10,200 nt of DNA from Treponema sp. (lineage in GTDB: Bacteria > Spirochaetota > Spirochaetia > Treponematales > Treponemataceae). Shown here one piece after another: positions 1 through 6,389 of the stretch. The translations under genes and the position numbers were made by a program. How positions within the stretch are numbered: position 1 is the first letter of the stretch; the number at the start of each line of letters is the position of its first letter. The notes under the pieces were generated by a model. That model made no database searches. It saw nothing but the letters and a program-made list of their open reading frames with translations, and was not told where the DNA came from. The DNA lies in the NCBI GenBank assembly GCA_022510885.1, contig JAFLSP010000037.1, positions 4,043-14,242 of the forward strand, given 5' to 3'.

Positions 1-61
1 GCTTTTGGAATCCTTGCCATGCGAAGCGCCGCGTGTTGAAGAATCCGCCCGTTTTGGATAG
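1..61. other. left edge, unresolved; possible tail of an upstream gene
   Basis: No gene can be assigned here. Plus frame 2 is open from base 2 to a TAG at 59-61 and frame 1 from base 1 to a TGA at 37-39, so either could be the tail of an upstream gene. Neither shows the G/C-rich third positions typical of genes in this window. A minus-strand ATG at 20-18 is too near the edge to judge. The right part of the stretch carries the promoter of the next gene. Confidence 0.2.
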
Positions 62-64
62 AAT
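36..64 (+). promoter_or_regulatory. predicted sigma70-type promoter of the RNB ribonuclease gene, near-leaderless
   Basis: A -35 box TTGAAG (36-41), a 17-bp spacer and a -10 box TAGAAT (59-64) are followed after 10 bases by the ATG at 75. A normal start distance would leave a leader of only about 3-4 bases. The GGGG at 68-71 is only 3 bases from the ATG, too close for a normal Shine-Dalgarno. This is the loosest of the five promoters of this layout in the window. Confidence 0.5.
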
Positions 65-74
65 ATCGGGGACT

Positions 75-1985
75 ATGAAAAAGCATTCCGTTGTCATATA
101 CAAGAATCTTCCGGCATTCGTGGCCGACCGTGCGGACGGCGACAAGTGGGTGGTGTCCTGGTGCGCGAGCCGTGCGACGGAGTCGGGCAGGAAGGCCGTG
201 TACGCGGAGCAGAAGGTGCGCGAGAAGGACGTGCTCGTGCTCTGCGAGGACGAGGCGACGAGTCTGGACGCCGTCCTCGCCTTTGCCGACGGCGCGCTTG
301 CGGAGGGGAGCGCGGTGCGGCAGCAGGTGGCGGAGGCCTACGAGCTTTTGGCGAGCGACGGGGAGACGGCGGCAAGTCCGGTCAGTTTTCCGGAGCTTGC
401 CGCGCTGGTGCGCGGGGAGGCCAGGGCGGACGAGTCGTGGGGAATCTATGCGGCGGTAAAGGCGAGCCTTGCCTTCGCGGAGAAGGCGGACGGCGGCGCG
501 CTTTCCTTTGTCCCCCGGACGGCCGGGGAGATTGCCGCGCTGCGGGCAAGGCTGCATGAGAAAGAGCACGCCGAAGCCGACCGCGCGGCGTTCTTGCAGC
601 GGCTGAAGGACGGGAGGCTGCTGCCCGATGACGCGAGGTACATGGGCGACGTGGAGTCCTTCGCGCTCGGCCAGACGGACAAGTGCCGCACGATGCACGA
701 GGCGCATATAAAGGAGACGCCCGAACGCGCGCACAGGCTGCTGCTCGACACCGGCGTGTGGGACGTGACGCGCAATCCCTATCCCCTGCGCTGGGGACTG
801 AGCGCGAAAAGCGCGCGCGAGGGGCTTGCCGCGCCGCCCGACGAGGAGCGGGTCGCGGTGCCGGGCGTTTCCTATGCGATTGACAGCATGTGGTCGAACG
901 ACCCCGACGACGCGATTGCCTTTGACGGGGAATTCCTGTGGGTGCATATCGCTGACCCGGCGAGCACCGTCCTGCCCGACGGCCCGGTTGACCGTGCCGC
1001 CCGTGCGCGGGGGGCGACGCTCTACATTCCCGAGGGCGCGAGCCGTATGCTGTGCGAGGACAGCCTTGCCGACTACGCGCTCGGGCTGTCGCCGCAAAGC
1101 CGCGCGCTCAGTTTCAAAATCAGGCTGGATGAGCGCGGCGACCTTGCCGACTGCGCCGTGCTGCGGACGATGGTCGCGGTGGAGCGGCTGACCTATGAGG
1201 AGGCCGACGCGCGCAAGGACGAAGCCGGGCTTGCGCCGCTGTTCGCGATTGCCGCGCGCAACGCGGAGCGCCGCAGGAAGGCGGGCGCGGTGCAGATTAC
1301 GCTGCCCGAGGTGCATATCACGGTGGACGCGGAGACGAAGCGGGTGGCGATTGAGCCGCGCGCGGAGACCCGCTCCGCCGAGGTGGTGCGCGAGGCGATG
1401 CTGCTCGCGGGCGAGGGCGCGGCGCGCTTCGCCTTCAGGAACGGCATTCCCTTTCCCTTCGTCAGCCAGGAAGCCCCCGACATCCCTGCGGACATTCCCG
1501 CCGGCTGGGCGGGTCAGTTCCGTCTGCGCCGGTGCATGCGCCGGCGCACGGTCTCGCTCACGCCCAGTCAGCACGCGGGCCTGGGGCTGGGGATGTACAG
1601 CCAGGTGACCAGCCCCCTGCGCCGCTACGGCGACCTCATCGGTCACGAGCAGCTGCGCGCGTTTTTGAGCGGGCGCGCGCTCATCGACAAGGCGACGATG
1701 CTCGCGCGCATGAGCGAGGGGGATGCGGCGGCGGCGGCAACGCACAAGGCGGAGCGGCAGAGCAACATGCACTGGACGCTCGTCTACCTCCTGCAGAATC
1801 CCGGCTGGACGGGAGAGGCGGTCTGCGTGGAGCGGCAGCCGAAGCAGTCGGTGTTTCTGATTCCCGCGCTCGGCATGGAGACCGCGATTGCGGGGGCGGG
1901 CGACATCGCGCTGAACGCGGTCGTCACGGTCAAACCGACGAAAATCGACCTCCCGCTGCTGGAGGCGACGTTCGCGCCGTGCTGA
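75..1985 (+). CDS. RNB-family 3'-5' exoribonuclease (RNase II/R type)
   Basis: A 636-residue cytoplasmic exoribonuclease of the RNase II/R superfamily, predicted to degrade RNA processively from the 3' end with Mg2+. The RNB active site is complete: four catalytic aspartates D270, D276, D278 and D279 lie in the IDSMWSNDPDDAI motif, with the same spacing as in E. coli RNase II. The TSPLRRYGDL motif (512-521) supplies the conserved arginines. The first 60 or so residues (VIYKNLPAFVAD onward) look like the small beta-barrel N-domain of cyanobacterial/organellar RNase II-like proteins, not tandem cold-shock domains. After the RNB domain only about 100 residues remain, so any S1 domain is short. 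I chose ATG75 over in-frame GTG33 because a promoter lies just before it and family-like sequence begins there; the frame is open back to base 3. It appears to be its own transcription unit. RNase II versus RNase R cannot be settled by eye. Confidence 0.88.
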   Translation: MKKHSVVIYKNLPAFVADRADGDKWVVSWCASRATESGRKAVYAEQKVREKDVLVLCEDEATSLDAVLAFADGALAEGSAVRQQVAEAYELLASDGETAASPVSFPELAALVRGEARADESWGIYAAVKASLAFAEKADGGALSFVPRTAGEIAALRARLHEKEHAEADRAAFLQRLKDGRLLPDDARYMGDVESFALGQTDKCRTMHEAHIKETPERAHRLLLDTGVWDVTRNPYPLRWGLSAKSAREGLAAPPDEERVAVPGVSYAIDSMWSNDPDDAIAFDGEFLWVHIADPASTVLPDGPVDRAARARGATLYIPEGASRMLCEDSLADYALGLSPQSRALSFKIRLDERGDLADCAVLRTMVAVERLTYEEADARKDEAGLAPLFAIAARNAERRRKAGAVQITLPEVHITVDAETKRVAIEPRAETRSAEVVREAMLLAGEGAARFAFRNGIPFPFVSQEAPDIPADIPAGWAGQFRLRRCMRRRTVSLTPSQHAGLGLGMYSQVTSPLRRYGDLIGHEQLRAFLSGRALIDKATMLARMSEGDAAAAATHKAERQSNMHWTLVYLLQNPGWTGEAVCVERQPKQSVFLIPALGMETAIAGAGDIALNAVVTVKPTKIDLPLLEATFAPC

Positions 1986-1990
1986 CCCGT

Positions 1991-2006
1991 CCGCATTGCC
2001 GTGCGG
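1991..2006. repeat. inverted repeat around the lysC -35 box
   Basis: Perfect 5-bp arms CCGCA (1991-1995) and TGCGG (2002-2006) enclose TTGCCG, exactly the predicted -35 hexamer of lysC. It could be a small operator or a hairpin at the end of the ribonuclease mRNA. It lacks a following T tract, so it is not a convincing intrinsic terminator. Arms this short arise easily by chance at this base composition. Confidence 0.3.
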
Positions 2007-2024
2007 CGCGATTTCCGGTATACT
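1996..2024 (+). promoter_or_regulatory. predicted leaderless promoter of lysC-dapB
   Basis: A -35 box TTGCCG (1996-2001), a 17-bp spacer and a -10 box TATACT (2019-2024) are followed by 6 bases and then ATG at 2031. This puts the expected +1 on the A of the start codon. There is no Shine-Dalgarno sequence. The whole gap after the preceding stop codon is 45 bp, so there is no room for a lysine riboswitch or an attenuator. Confidence 0.7.
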
Positions 2025-2030
2025 GTGCCT

Positions 2031-3365
2031 ATGATAGTCATGAAATTCGGCGGAAGCTCCGTCGCGAACGCGGAGCGGATTCGCCATGTCGCCTCCATCA
2101 TTGAGGCGTACCGGCACGAGCGGCCGGTGGTCGTCCTGAGCGCGATGGGCGACACGACCGACTTCCTGCTTGACGCGGCGGAGGCGGCGGTGCAGGGCAC
2201 GGTCGCGCTTGACGGCGTGGAGAAACTGCATACGGACACGGCGCGCGAGCTGGGAATCGACGTGCCGGAAATACGGGAGCTGCTGGACGAGCTGCGGACG
2301 CTGCTGACGGGCATCAGCATGCTGCGTGAGCTGACGAAGCGCACGCGCGACTACCTTGTCTCGTTCGGCGAGCGCATGAGCGTGCGCATGATGGCGGCGT
2401 ACCTCGCGCGGCAGGGCACGGCGGCGCGCTTTTACGACGCGTGGGACATCGGCTTTGTCAGCGACTCAAACTACATGGCGGCGGAGCTGCTGGACGAGGT
2501 GTGGACGGCGATTCCCCGGCATCTGGGCGACTACGCGGCGGGCAGGGCGGACGCGATTCCGGTCGTGACGGGCTTCATTGCCAAGGACGCGAAGGGCGTC
2601 ATCACCACGCTCGGGCGCGGCGGCTCCGACCTGACGGCGACGATGATTGGCGCGGCGATGCGGGCGGACGAAATCCAGACCTGGAAGGACGTGGACGGCA
2701 TCCTGACGGCGGACCCGCGCGTCTGCCCCGGCGCGCGCCCCGTTCCCGAGGTCACCTACGAGGAGGCGCAGGAGCTGGCGATGTTCGGCGCGCAGGTGCT
2801 GCATCCGCGCTCCATGCTGCCCTGCCGGAAGAGCGGCACGCCCGTGCGCGTCAAGAATTCCTACAACATCAAAAGCGAAGGCTCGCTGATTGTGGAGCGG
2901 CACGCCGGCGCGCAACCGCCCGTCACGGCGATAACCTCCGTCAAGGGCGTGACGCTCATCGACATCGTAAGCTCGCGGATGCTCGGCGCCTGCGGCTTCC
3001 TCGCGCACGTGTTCAACCAGTTCCTCAAGTGGGACGTCAGCATCGACGTGATTGCGACCTCCGAGGTCTCGGTCTCGCTCACGGTGAACACGAAGAAGGA
3101 TTTGGGCGGGCTTGTCGAGGACCTGCGCCACGCGGCGGACGTGCGGGTGAGCGCGGGCAAGGCGATTGTCACGCTGATTTGCGACGCGGCGCATTCGAGC
3201 GGCATCATAGCCGCGGGCTTCTCGGCGCTGGCGGACGCGGGAATCAACGTGCAGATGATAAGCCAGGGCGCGAGCAAGGTGAACATCAGCATGCTCGTGG
3301 ACGAGGCGGAGGCGAACGAGGCCGTGCGGATTCTGCACGGGGCATATTTCGGAGGAACGCGATGA
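2031..3365 (+). CDS. lysC: aspartate kinase, monofunctional, with two C-terminal ACT domains
   Basis: A 444-residue cytoplasmic enzyme that phosphorylates L-aspartate with ATP, the first step toward lysine/diaminopimelate, threonine and methionine. The kinase domain shows KFGGSS (5-10), SFGER near residue 110, GRGGSD (195-200), the WKDVDGILTADPR nucleotide-binding stretch from W218, and FGAQVLHPRS (252-261). Two ACT domains follow (about 300-365 and 375-440), the usual site of feedback inhibition. Length matches E. coli LysC, and no homoserine dehydrogenase domain is attached. Which amino acid inhibits it cannot be read from sequence; pairing with dapB favours lysine. ATG2031 fits the promoter; ATG2040, three codons in, is the alternative and would give a conventional M-K-F start. 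The stop overlaps the dapB start (ATGA), implying translational coupling. Confidence 0.95.
   Translation: MIVMKFGGSSVANAERIRHVASIIEAYRHERPVVVLSAMGDTTDFLLDAAEAAVQGTVALDGVEKLHTDTARELGIDVPEIRELLDELRTLLTGISMLRELTKRTRDYLVSFGERMSVRMMAAYLARQGTAARFYDAWDIGFVSDSNYMAAELLDEVWTAIPRHLGDYAAGRADAIPVVTGFIAKDAKGVITTLGRGGSDLTATMIGAAMRADEIQTWKDVDGILTADPRVCPGARPVPEVTYEEAQELAMFGAQVLHPRSMLPCRKSGTPVRVKNSYNIKSEGSLIVERHAGAQPPVTAITSVKGVTLIDIVSSRMLGACGFLAHVFNQFLKWDVSIDVIATSEVSVSLTVNTKKDLGGLVEDLRHAADVRVSAGKAIVTLICDAAHSSGIIAAGFSALADAGINVQMISQGASKVNISMLVDEAEANEAVRILHGAYFGGTR
3351..3355 (+). promoter_or_regulatory. Shine-Dalgarno sequence of dapB
   Basis: GGAGG lies inside the end of lysC, six bases before the dapB ATG. 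This is ideal spacing and fixes the dapB start. It contrasts with the promoter-proximal genes here, which have no such sequence. Confidence 0.8.
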
Positions 3366-4141
3366 GGATTGCGCTGGTCGGATACGGAAAGATGGGGCAC
3401 ATGATAGCGTCATGCGCGCGGTCGATGGGGCACGAGGTCGTCGCCACGGTCGATGTCGCCGCGGAGGACGCGAGCGCGCTGGTGGCGGCGGGCGACGGCG
3501 CGGCGGTGGCGGAGGCCGTCAGGTCGAGCGGCGCGGACGGCGTGATTGAGTTCAGCCATCCCTCCGCGGTCGTGGGCAACCTGAATGCGCTGCTCCCGCT
3601 CGGCGTTCCCGTGGTCTGCGGGACGACCGGCTGGGCGGCGCACGAGGGGGAAATCGCCGCGCGTGCGGCGCAGACGGGCGGCACGGTCATGCGCTCGTCC
3701 AATTTCTCGATTGGCGTGAATCTGTTTTATAGAATCGTGGAGGAGGCCGCGCGGCTTTTTGCCGGCTACGCCGAGTACGACGTGGCCGTGTGGGAAATGC
3801 ACCATGACCAGAAGGCGGACAGCCCGAGCGGCACGGCGCTGGAAATCGCGCGGCGCGTGATGGCGGGCAATCCTGCCAAGACGGACATGGTGACCGACGC
3901 ATTCCACGAGCGGCCGAGGGCGAGCGAGCTGCACGTCAGTTCGACGCGCTGCGGCAAGGTGCCGGGAACGCACACGGTGTTCTTTGACGGCACGGCGGAC
4001 ACGATTGAGCTGACGCACCGCGCGCGGAGCCGCGAGGGATTTGCGCGCGGCAGCGTGGTCGCATTGGAACGGCTGCTTGCGAAGCTCGGCGACGGCTCGC
4101 TTGCGCGTGGAAAGCTCTACGGCATGAGCGATGTGTTCTAG
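3362..4141 (+). CDS. dapB: 4-hydroxy-tetrahydrodipicolinate reductase
   Basis: A 259-residue NAD(P)H-dependent reductase that makes tetrahydrodipicolinate from 4-hydroxy-tetrahydrodipicolinate in the lysine/diaminopimelate pathway. An N-terminal Rossmann loop GYGKMG (7-12) is followed by EFSHP and CGTTGW, typical dinucleotide and substrate loops. SNFSIGVNLF and the signature WEMHHDQKADSPSGT, containing the catalytic HH (147-148) and K151, complete the active site. The C-terminal HRARSREGFARG stretch is also typical. Length is slightly below E. coli DapB. It overlaps lysC by four bases and is probably co-transcribed and coupled. Its TAG stop abuts the stop of convergent mutL with no base between. 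dapA and asd are not in the window. Confidence 0.95.
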   Translation: MRIALVGYGKMGHMIASCARSMGHEVVATVDVAAEDASALVAAGDGAAVAEAVRSSGADGVIEFSHPSAVVGNLNALLPLGVPVVCGTTGWAAHEGEIAARAAQTGGTVMRSSNFSIGVNLFYRIVEEAARLFAGYAEYDVAVWEMHHDQKADSPSGTALEIARRVMAGNPAKTDMVTDAFHERPRASELHVSSTRCGKVPGTHTVFFDGTADTIELTHRARSREGFARGSVVALERLLAKLGDGSLARGKLYGMSDVF

Positions 4142-6076
4142 TCAGCGCGTGCGGCGCACCCGCGCGAACAGCTGCTCCTTTGTCAGCGTCGTCCATACGG
4201 GGCGGCCGTGGGGGCAGTGCGGGTCGGGGAGCGCGAGCGCGTCCTTTGCGAGCTGCGCCGATGTCGCCTTGTCGAGCACGAAGCCGTCTTTTACCGCCGC
4301 CTTGCACGCCGTCATCGCGGCGATGCGGTAGATGAGGTCCTGCGGATTCGTGCGTTGCTCCAGGAGCGCGTCGCGCAGGTCCTGCTCCGTGCCGTTCCAG
4401 CGCGCGGGCACGGCCGTTATTTCCCACGCACCGTCCTCGCGGCGGCCCGCCGTAAATCCCGCCTTTTGCAGCACGTCGCGAATCGAACTGAGGTAATCGT
4501 CGTCCTCTGGTGAGTCGGTCGTCAGCACGAAGGGCACGAGCAGTTCCTGCGTCTCGCCATTGCCCGCCATCAGCCGGTCGAAGAGGATGCGCTCGTGGGC
4601 GGCGTGCTGGTCGATGAGGTAGAGCGTGCCCGTTTTTTCCACCAGGATGAAGGTGCCGAGCGCGTTGCCGATGTAGGTGATGCCGTCGGAATCGGCTTGC
4701 GCGGGGGCGAAGGGCGCGGAAGCGGATGCCGTGTCGGCAGATTTTGGGGCGCGGTCGTAGTCAAAGAAGCGCGCGCGGAAATCGGGGCGATGTGTTGCCG
4801 CCCTGTTTTGCCGCGCGGAGTATGCGGATGCCGCCGTTGGCTGCTCCGGCCCGGCGACGTTTTTTTCTGCGGCGTTCCGTCGCTCAAATGCCGCCTGCAC
4901 CTCCGCAAAGCGCGACGCTTGCGCGGCGTCTGAGTGGTTCGTTCTATCCGCGACCGGCGTTTTGCCGGATTGATTTGCCTGTTCCTTGCTCGGGGTGTCC
5001 ATGCCGAGCGCAATCTGTGCCGCCTGTTTCGTGTCCGTGTGGTTCGGCTTTTCCGTGCGCGCGGCCGCTTCGTCGTGCATGGACTTGATGCCGTAGGCGC
5101 GGAAGAAGGCGCGGACGGTCGAGCTGACGCCGTGGTGCAGCTCCGCGCTGTCCTTGAAGCGCACTTCTTTTTTCGCGGGGTGGATGTTGAAGTCCACGAG
5201 CGCGGGGTTCATGTCCACGAAGAGCGCGGCGACGGGGTGCGTGCCGTTGGGGAAGAAGCCCTGGCAGCCGTACTCGACCGCCTGCATGAGCGAGAATTCC
5301 TGCACGCGCCGCCCGTTCACGTAGATGAACAGCTGCTTGCGGTCGCTCCGCCACACGCTCGGCTCGCCGATTATCAGGCGGAATTGCCAGTCGCTGCCCG
5401 AGCCTTTGATTTCGGAGAACAGCGCGGGGCTTTCCCTCGTTCCCAGCGCGGCGGTGAAGCGGTCGGCAAGGGAGACCCCGCGCGGCAGGTCGTAGCGGAG
5501 CGTGCCGTCGATGGTCAGGCGGAACGCGATGTCGGTGCGGGGGAGGGCTTTCTCCACGAACAGCTCGCGGCAGAGCATGGTTTCGCTGGAGGCGCGCTTG
5601 AGGAAGCGGCGGCGGGCGGGGAAGTCCTCGAACAGCCCCTCGCTCTGCACGATGGTGCCGCGTCCGTTCTGCACGGGCGGAATCGTCTCGATGAGGTGGT
5701 CCTCGGAAAGCGACGCGCGCATGCGGCACGTGCCGCTCATGATGGAAAGGCGACTCACGGCGGCGATTGACGCGAGCGCCTCGCCGCGGAAGCCGAGCGT
5801 CGTGAGGCACAGCAGGTCGTCGGCATCGGTGATTTTGCTCGTGGCATGGGGGCGGGCGCAGTGCAGCAGGTCGTCGCGGCTCATGCCGGAGCCGTTGTCG
5901 GCGACGCGGATGCGCTCGATGCCGCCGCCCGCGATTTCCACGCTGATGTCGTCCGCGCCGGAGTCCACGGCGTTGTCCAGCAGTTCGCGCACGATGGCGG
6001 CGGGGCGGTCAATCACCTCGCCGGCGGCAATCTTGCGCGCAACGTCGGGGCTCAGCGTGCGGACGGGATTAGCCAT
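4142..6076 (-). CDS. mutL: DNA mismatch repair protein MutL, endonuclease type
   Basis: A 644-residue MutL. The N-terminal GHKL ATPase is complete: KIAAGEVIDRP, E31 and N35 in ELLDNAVDSGA, DNGSG (60-64), and GFRGEA (95-100). A low-complexity linker of about 330-460 precedes the dimerisation/endonuclease domain. That domain has DQHAAHE from D489, ACKAAVK, CPHGRP (621-626) and a terminal FxR, the metal-site motifs of MutL proteins that nick DNA themselves in bacteria without MutH. The last acidic residue of DQHA(X)2E(X)4E is Asp500 instead of Glu. The ATG at 6076 was chosen because the conserved N-terminus starts there and GGAGGG lies upstream; it overlaps the xseB end by 8 bases. An in-frame upstream extension to 6145 is Arg-rich and antisense-like in composition. 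Probably co-transcribed with xseB. Confidence 0.95.
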   Translation of the reverse strand: MANPVRTLSPDVARKIAAGEVIDRPAAIVRELLDNAVDSGADDISVEIAGGGIERIRVADNGSGMSRDDLLHCARPHATSKITDADDLLCLTTLGFRGEALASIAAVSRLSIMSGTCRMRASLSEDHLIETIPPVQNGRGTIVQSEGLFEDFPARRRFLKRASSETMLCRELFVEKALPRTDIAFRLTIDGTLRYDLPRGVSLADRFTAALGTRESPALFSEIKGSGSDWQFRLIIGEPSVWRSDRKQLFIYVNGRRVQEFSLMQAVEYGCQGFFPNGTHPVAALFVDMNPALVDFNIHPAKKEVRFKDSAELHHGVSSTVRAFFRAYGIKSMHDEAAARTEKPNHTDTKQAAQIALGMDTPSKEQANQSGKTPVADRTNHSDAAQASRFAEVQAAFERRNAAEKNVAGPEQPTAASAYSARQNRAATHRPDFRARFFDYDRAPKSADTASASAPFAPAQADSDGITYIGNALGTFILVEKTGTLYLIDQHAAHERILFDRLMAGNGETQELLVPFVLTTDSPEDDDYLSSIRDVLQKAGFTAGRREDGAWEITAVPARWNGTEQDLRDALLEQRTNPQDLIYRIAAMTACKAAVKDGFVLDKATSAQLAKDALALPDPHCPHGRPVWTTLTKEQLFARVRRTR

Positions 6077-6353
6077 GCTGGCGCAGTCCCTCCGTCGGCG
6101 CGCCCGCGCTTCCCGTTCCCGCGTCCGCCGCCGCGAACAGGTCAAGCTCGGGCGTGTCCGGGCTGTTCGGCACGGGCTGGTTCATCAGTATCTGGATTTT
6201 CCCTTCGATTTTTTCGATGTCCTTCTCCAGTTTTTTTGCGAGCGTGATGCCCTCCTCAAAATCCTTGAGGGCGGCTTCGAGGGAGATGTCCGGGCGTTTG
6301 ATGTCGTTGGTCAGCTGTTCGAGGTGCGCGAGGTTCGCTTCAAAATCTTTCAT
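6069..6353 (-). CDS. xseB: exodeoxyribonuclease VII small subunit
   Basis: A 94-residue protein with the XseB pattern: FEANLAHLEQLTNDI, then SLEAALKDFEEGITLAKKLEKDIEKIEGKI, a helical hairpin that binds the XseA C-terminal region. Several small subunits decorate each large subunit in exonuclease VII, a metal-independent single-strand DNA nuclease. The conserved core ends near residue 57; the remaining 37 residues are Pro/Ala/Gly-rich, probably disordered, and partly dictated by overlap with mutL. ATG6353 fits both the homology and the promoter, while the in-frame upstream stretch lacks family features. It lies 32 bp after xseA with its own predicted promoter. Confidence 0.9.
   Translation of the reverse strand: MKDFEANLAHLEQLTNDIKRPDISLEAALKDFEEGITLAKKLEKDIEKIEGKIQILMNQPVPNSPDTPELDLFAAADAGTGSAGAPTEGLRQHG
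6088..6093 (-). promoter_or_regulatory. Shine-Dalgarno sequence of mutL
   Basis: On the minus strand GGAGGG sits 11 bases before the mutL ATG, inside the xseB coding region. Spacing is long but acceptable, and translational coupling through the 8-base overlap is likely. Confidence 0.5.
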
Positions 6354-6359
6354 GCCGTC

Positions 6360-6389
6360 AGTGTAGCACGGTTCTTGCGCCTTTGTCAG
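6360..6389 (-). promoter_or_regulatory. predicted leaderless promoter of xseB-mutL, embedded in the xseA stop
   Basis: On the minus strand a -35 box CTGACA (6389-6384), an 18-bp spacer and a -10 box TACACT (6365-6360) are followed by 6 bases and ATG at 6353. The expected +1 is on the start codon. The -35 hexamer contains the TGA stop codon of xseA (6388-6386). There is no Shine-Dalgarno. xseB-mutL may therefore be transcribed independently of xseA as well as by read-through. Confidence 0.6.

Noticed and set aside
33..74. Upstream in-frame GTG start for the ribonuclease
   Set aside because: It would place the start codon inside the predicted promoter. The added residues show no family similarity, and ATG75 is better placed.
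1724..1740. GCG triplet run as a possible unstable repeat
   Set aside because: Only about four GCG units coding for an alanine run in a helical stretch; common at this composition.
1986..2030. Lysine riboswitch or attenuator upstream of lysC
   Set aside because: The gap is 45 bp and is filled by the promoter. A lysine riboswitch needs well over 100 bases of leader.
2466..3413. 315-codon minus-strand frame and a long second plus frame across lysC
   Set aside because: Both lie over a clear aspartate kinase. Their low-complexity Arg/Ala/Gly composition marks them as shadows; the plus frame becomes real only from dapB onward.
3726..3736. TATAGAAT-like -10 box inside dapB
   Set aside because: It encodes the conserved NLFYRIV segment, has no -35 at 17 bp and no start codon at the leaderless distance.
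4145..4166. G+C-rich hairpin just past the dapB stop
   Set aside because: Two 4-bp stems with a bulge and no T tract, inside the mutL C-terminus. Not a credible intrinsic terminator.
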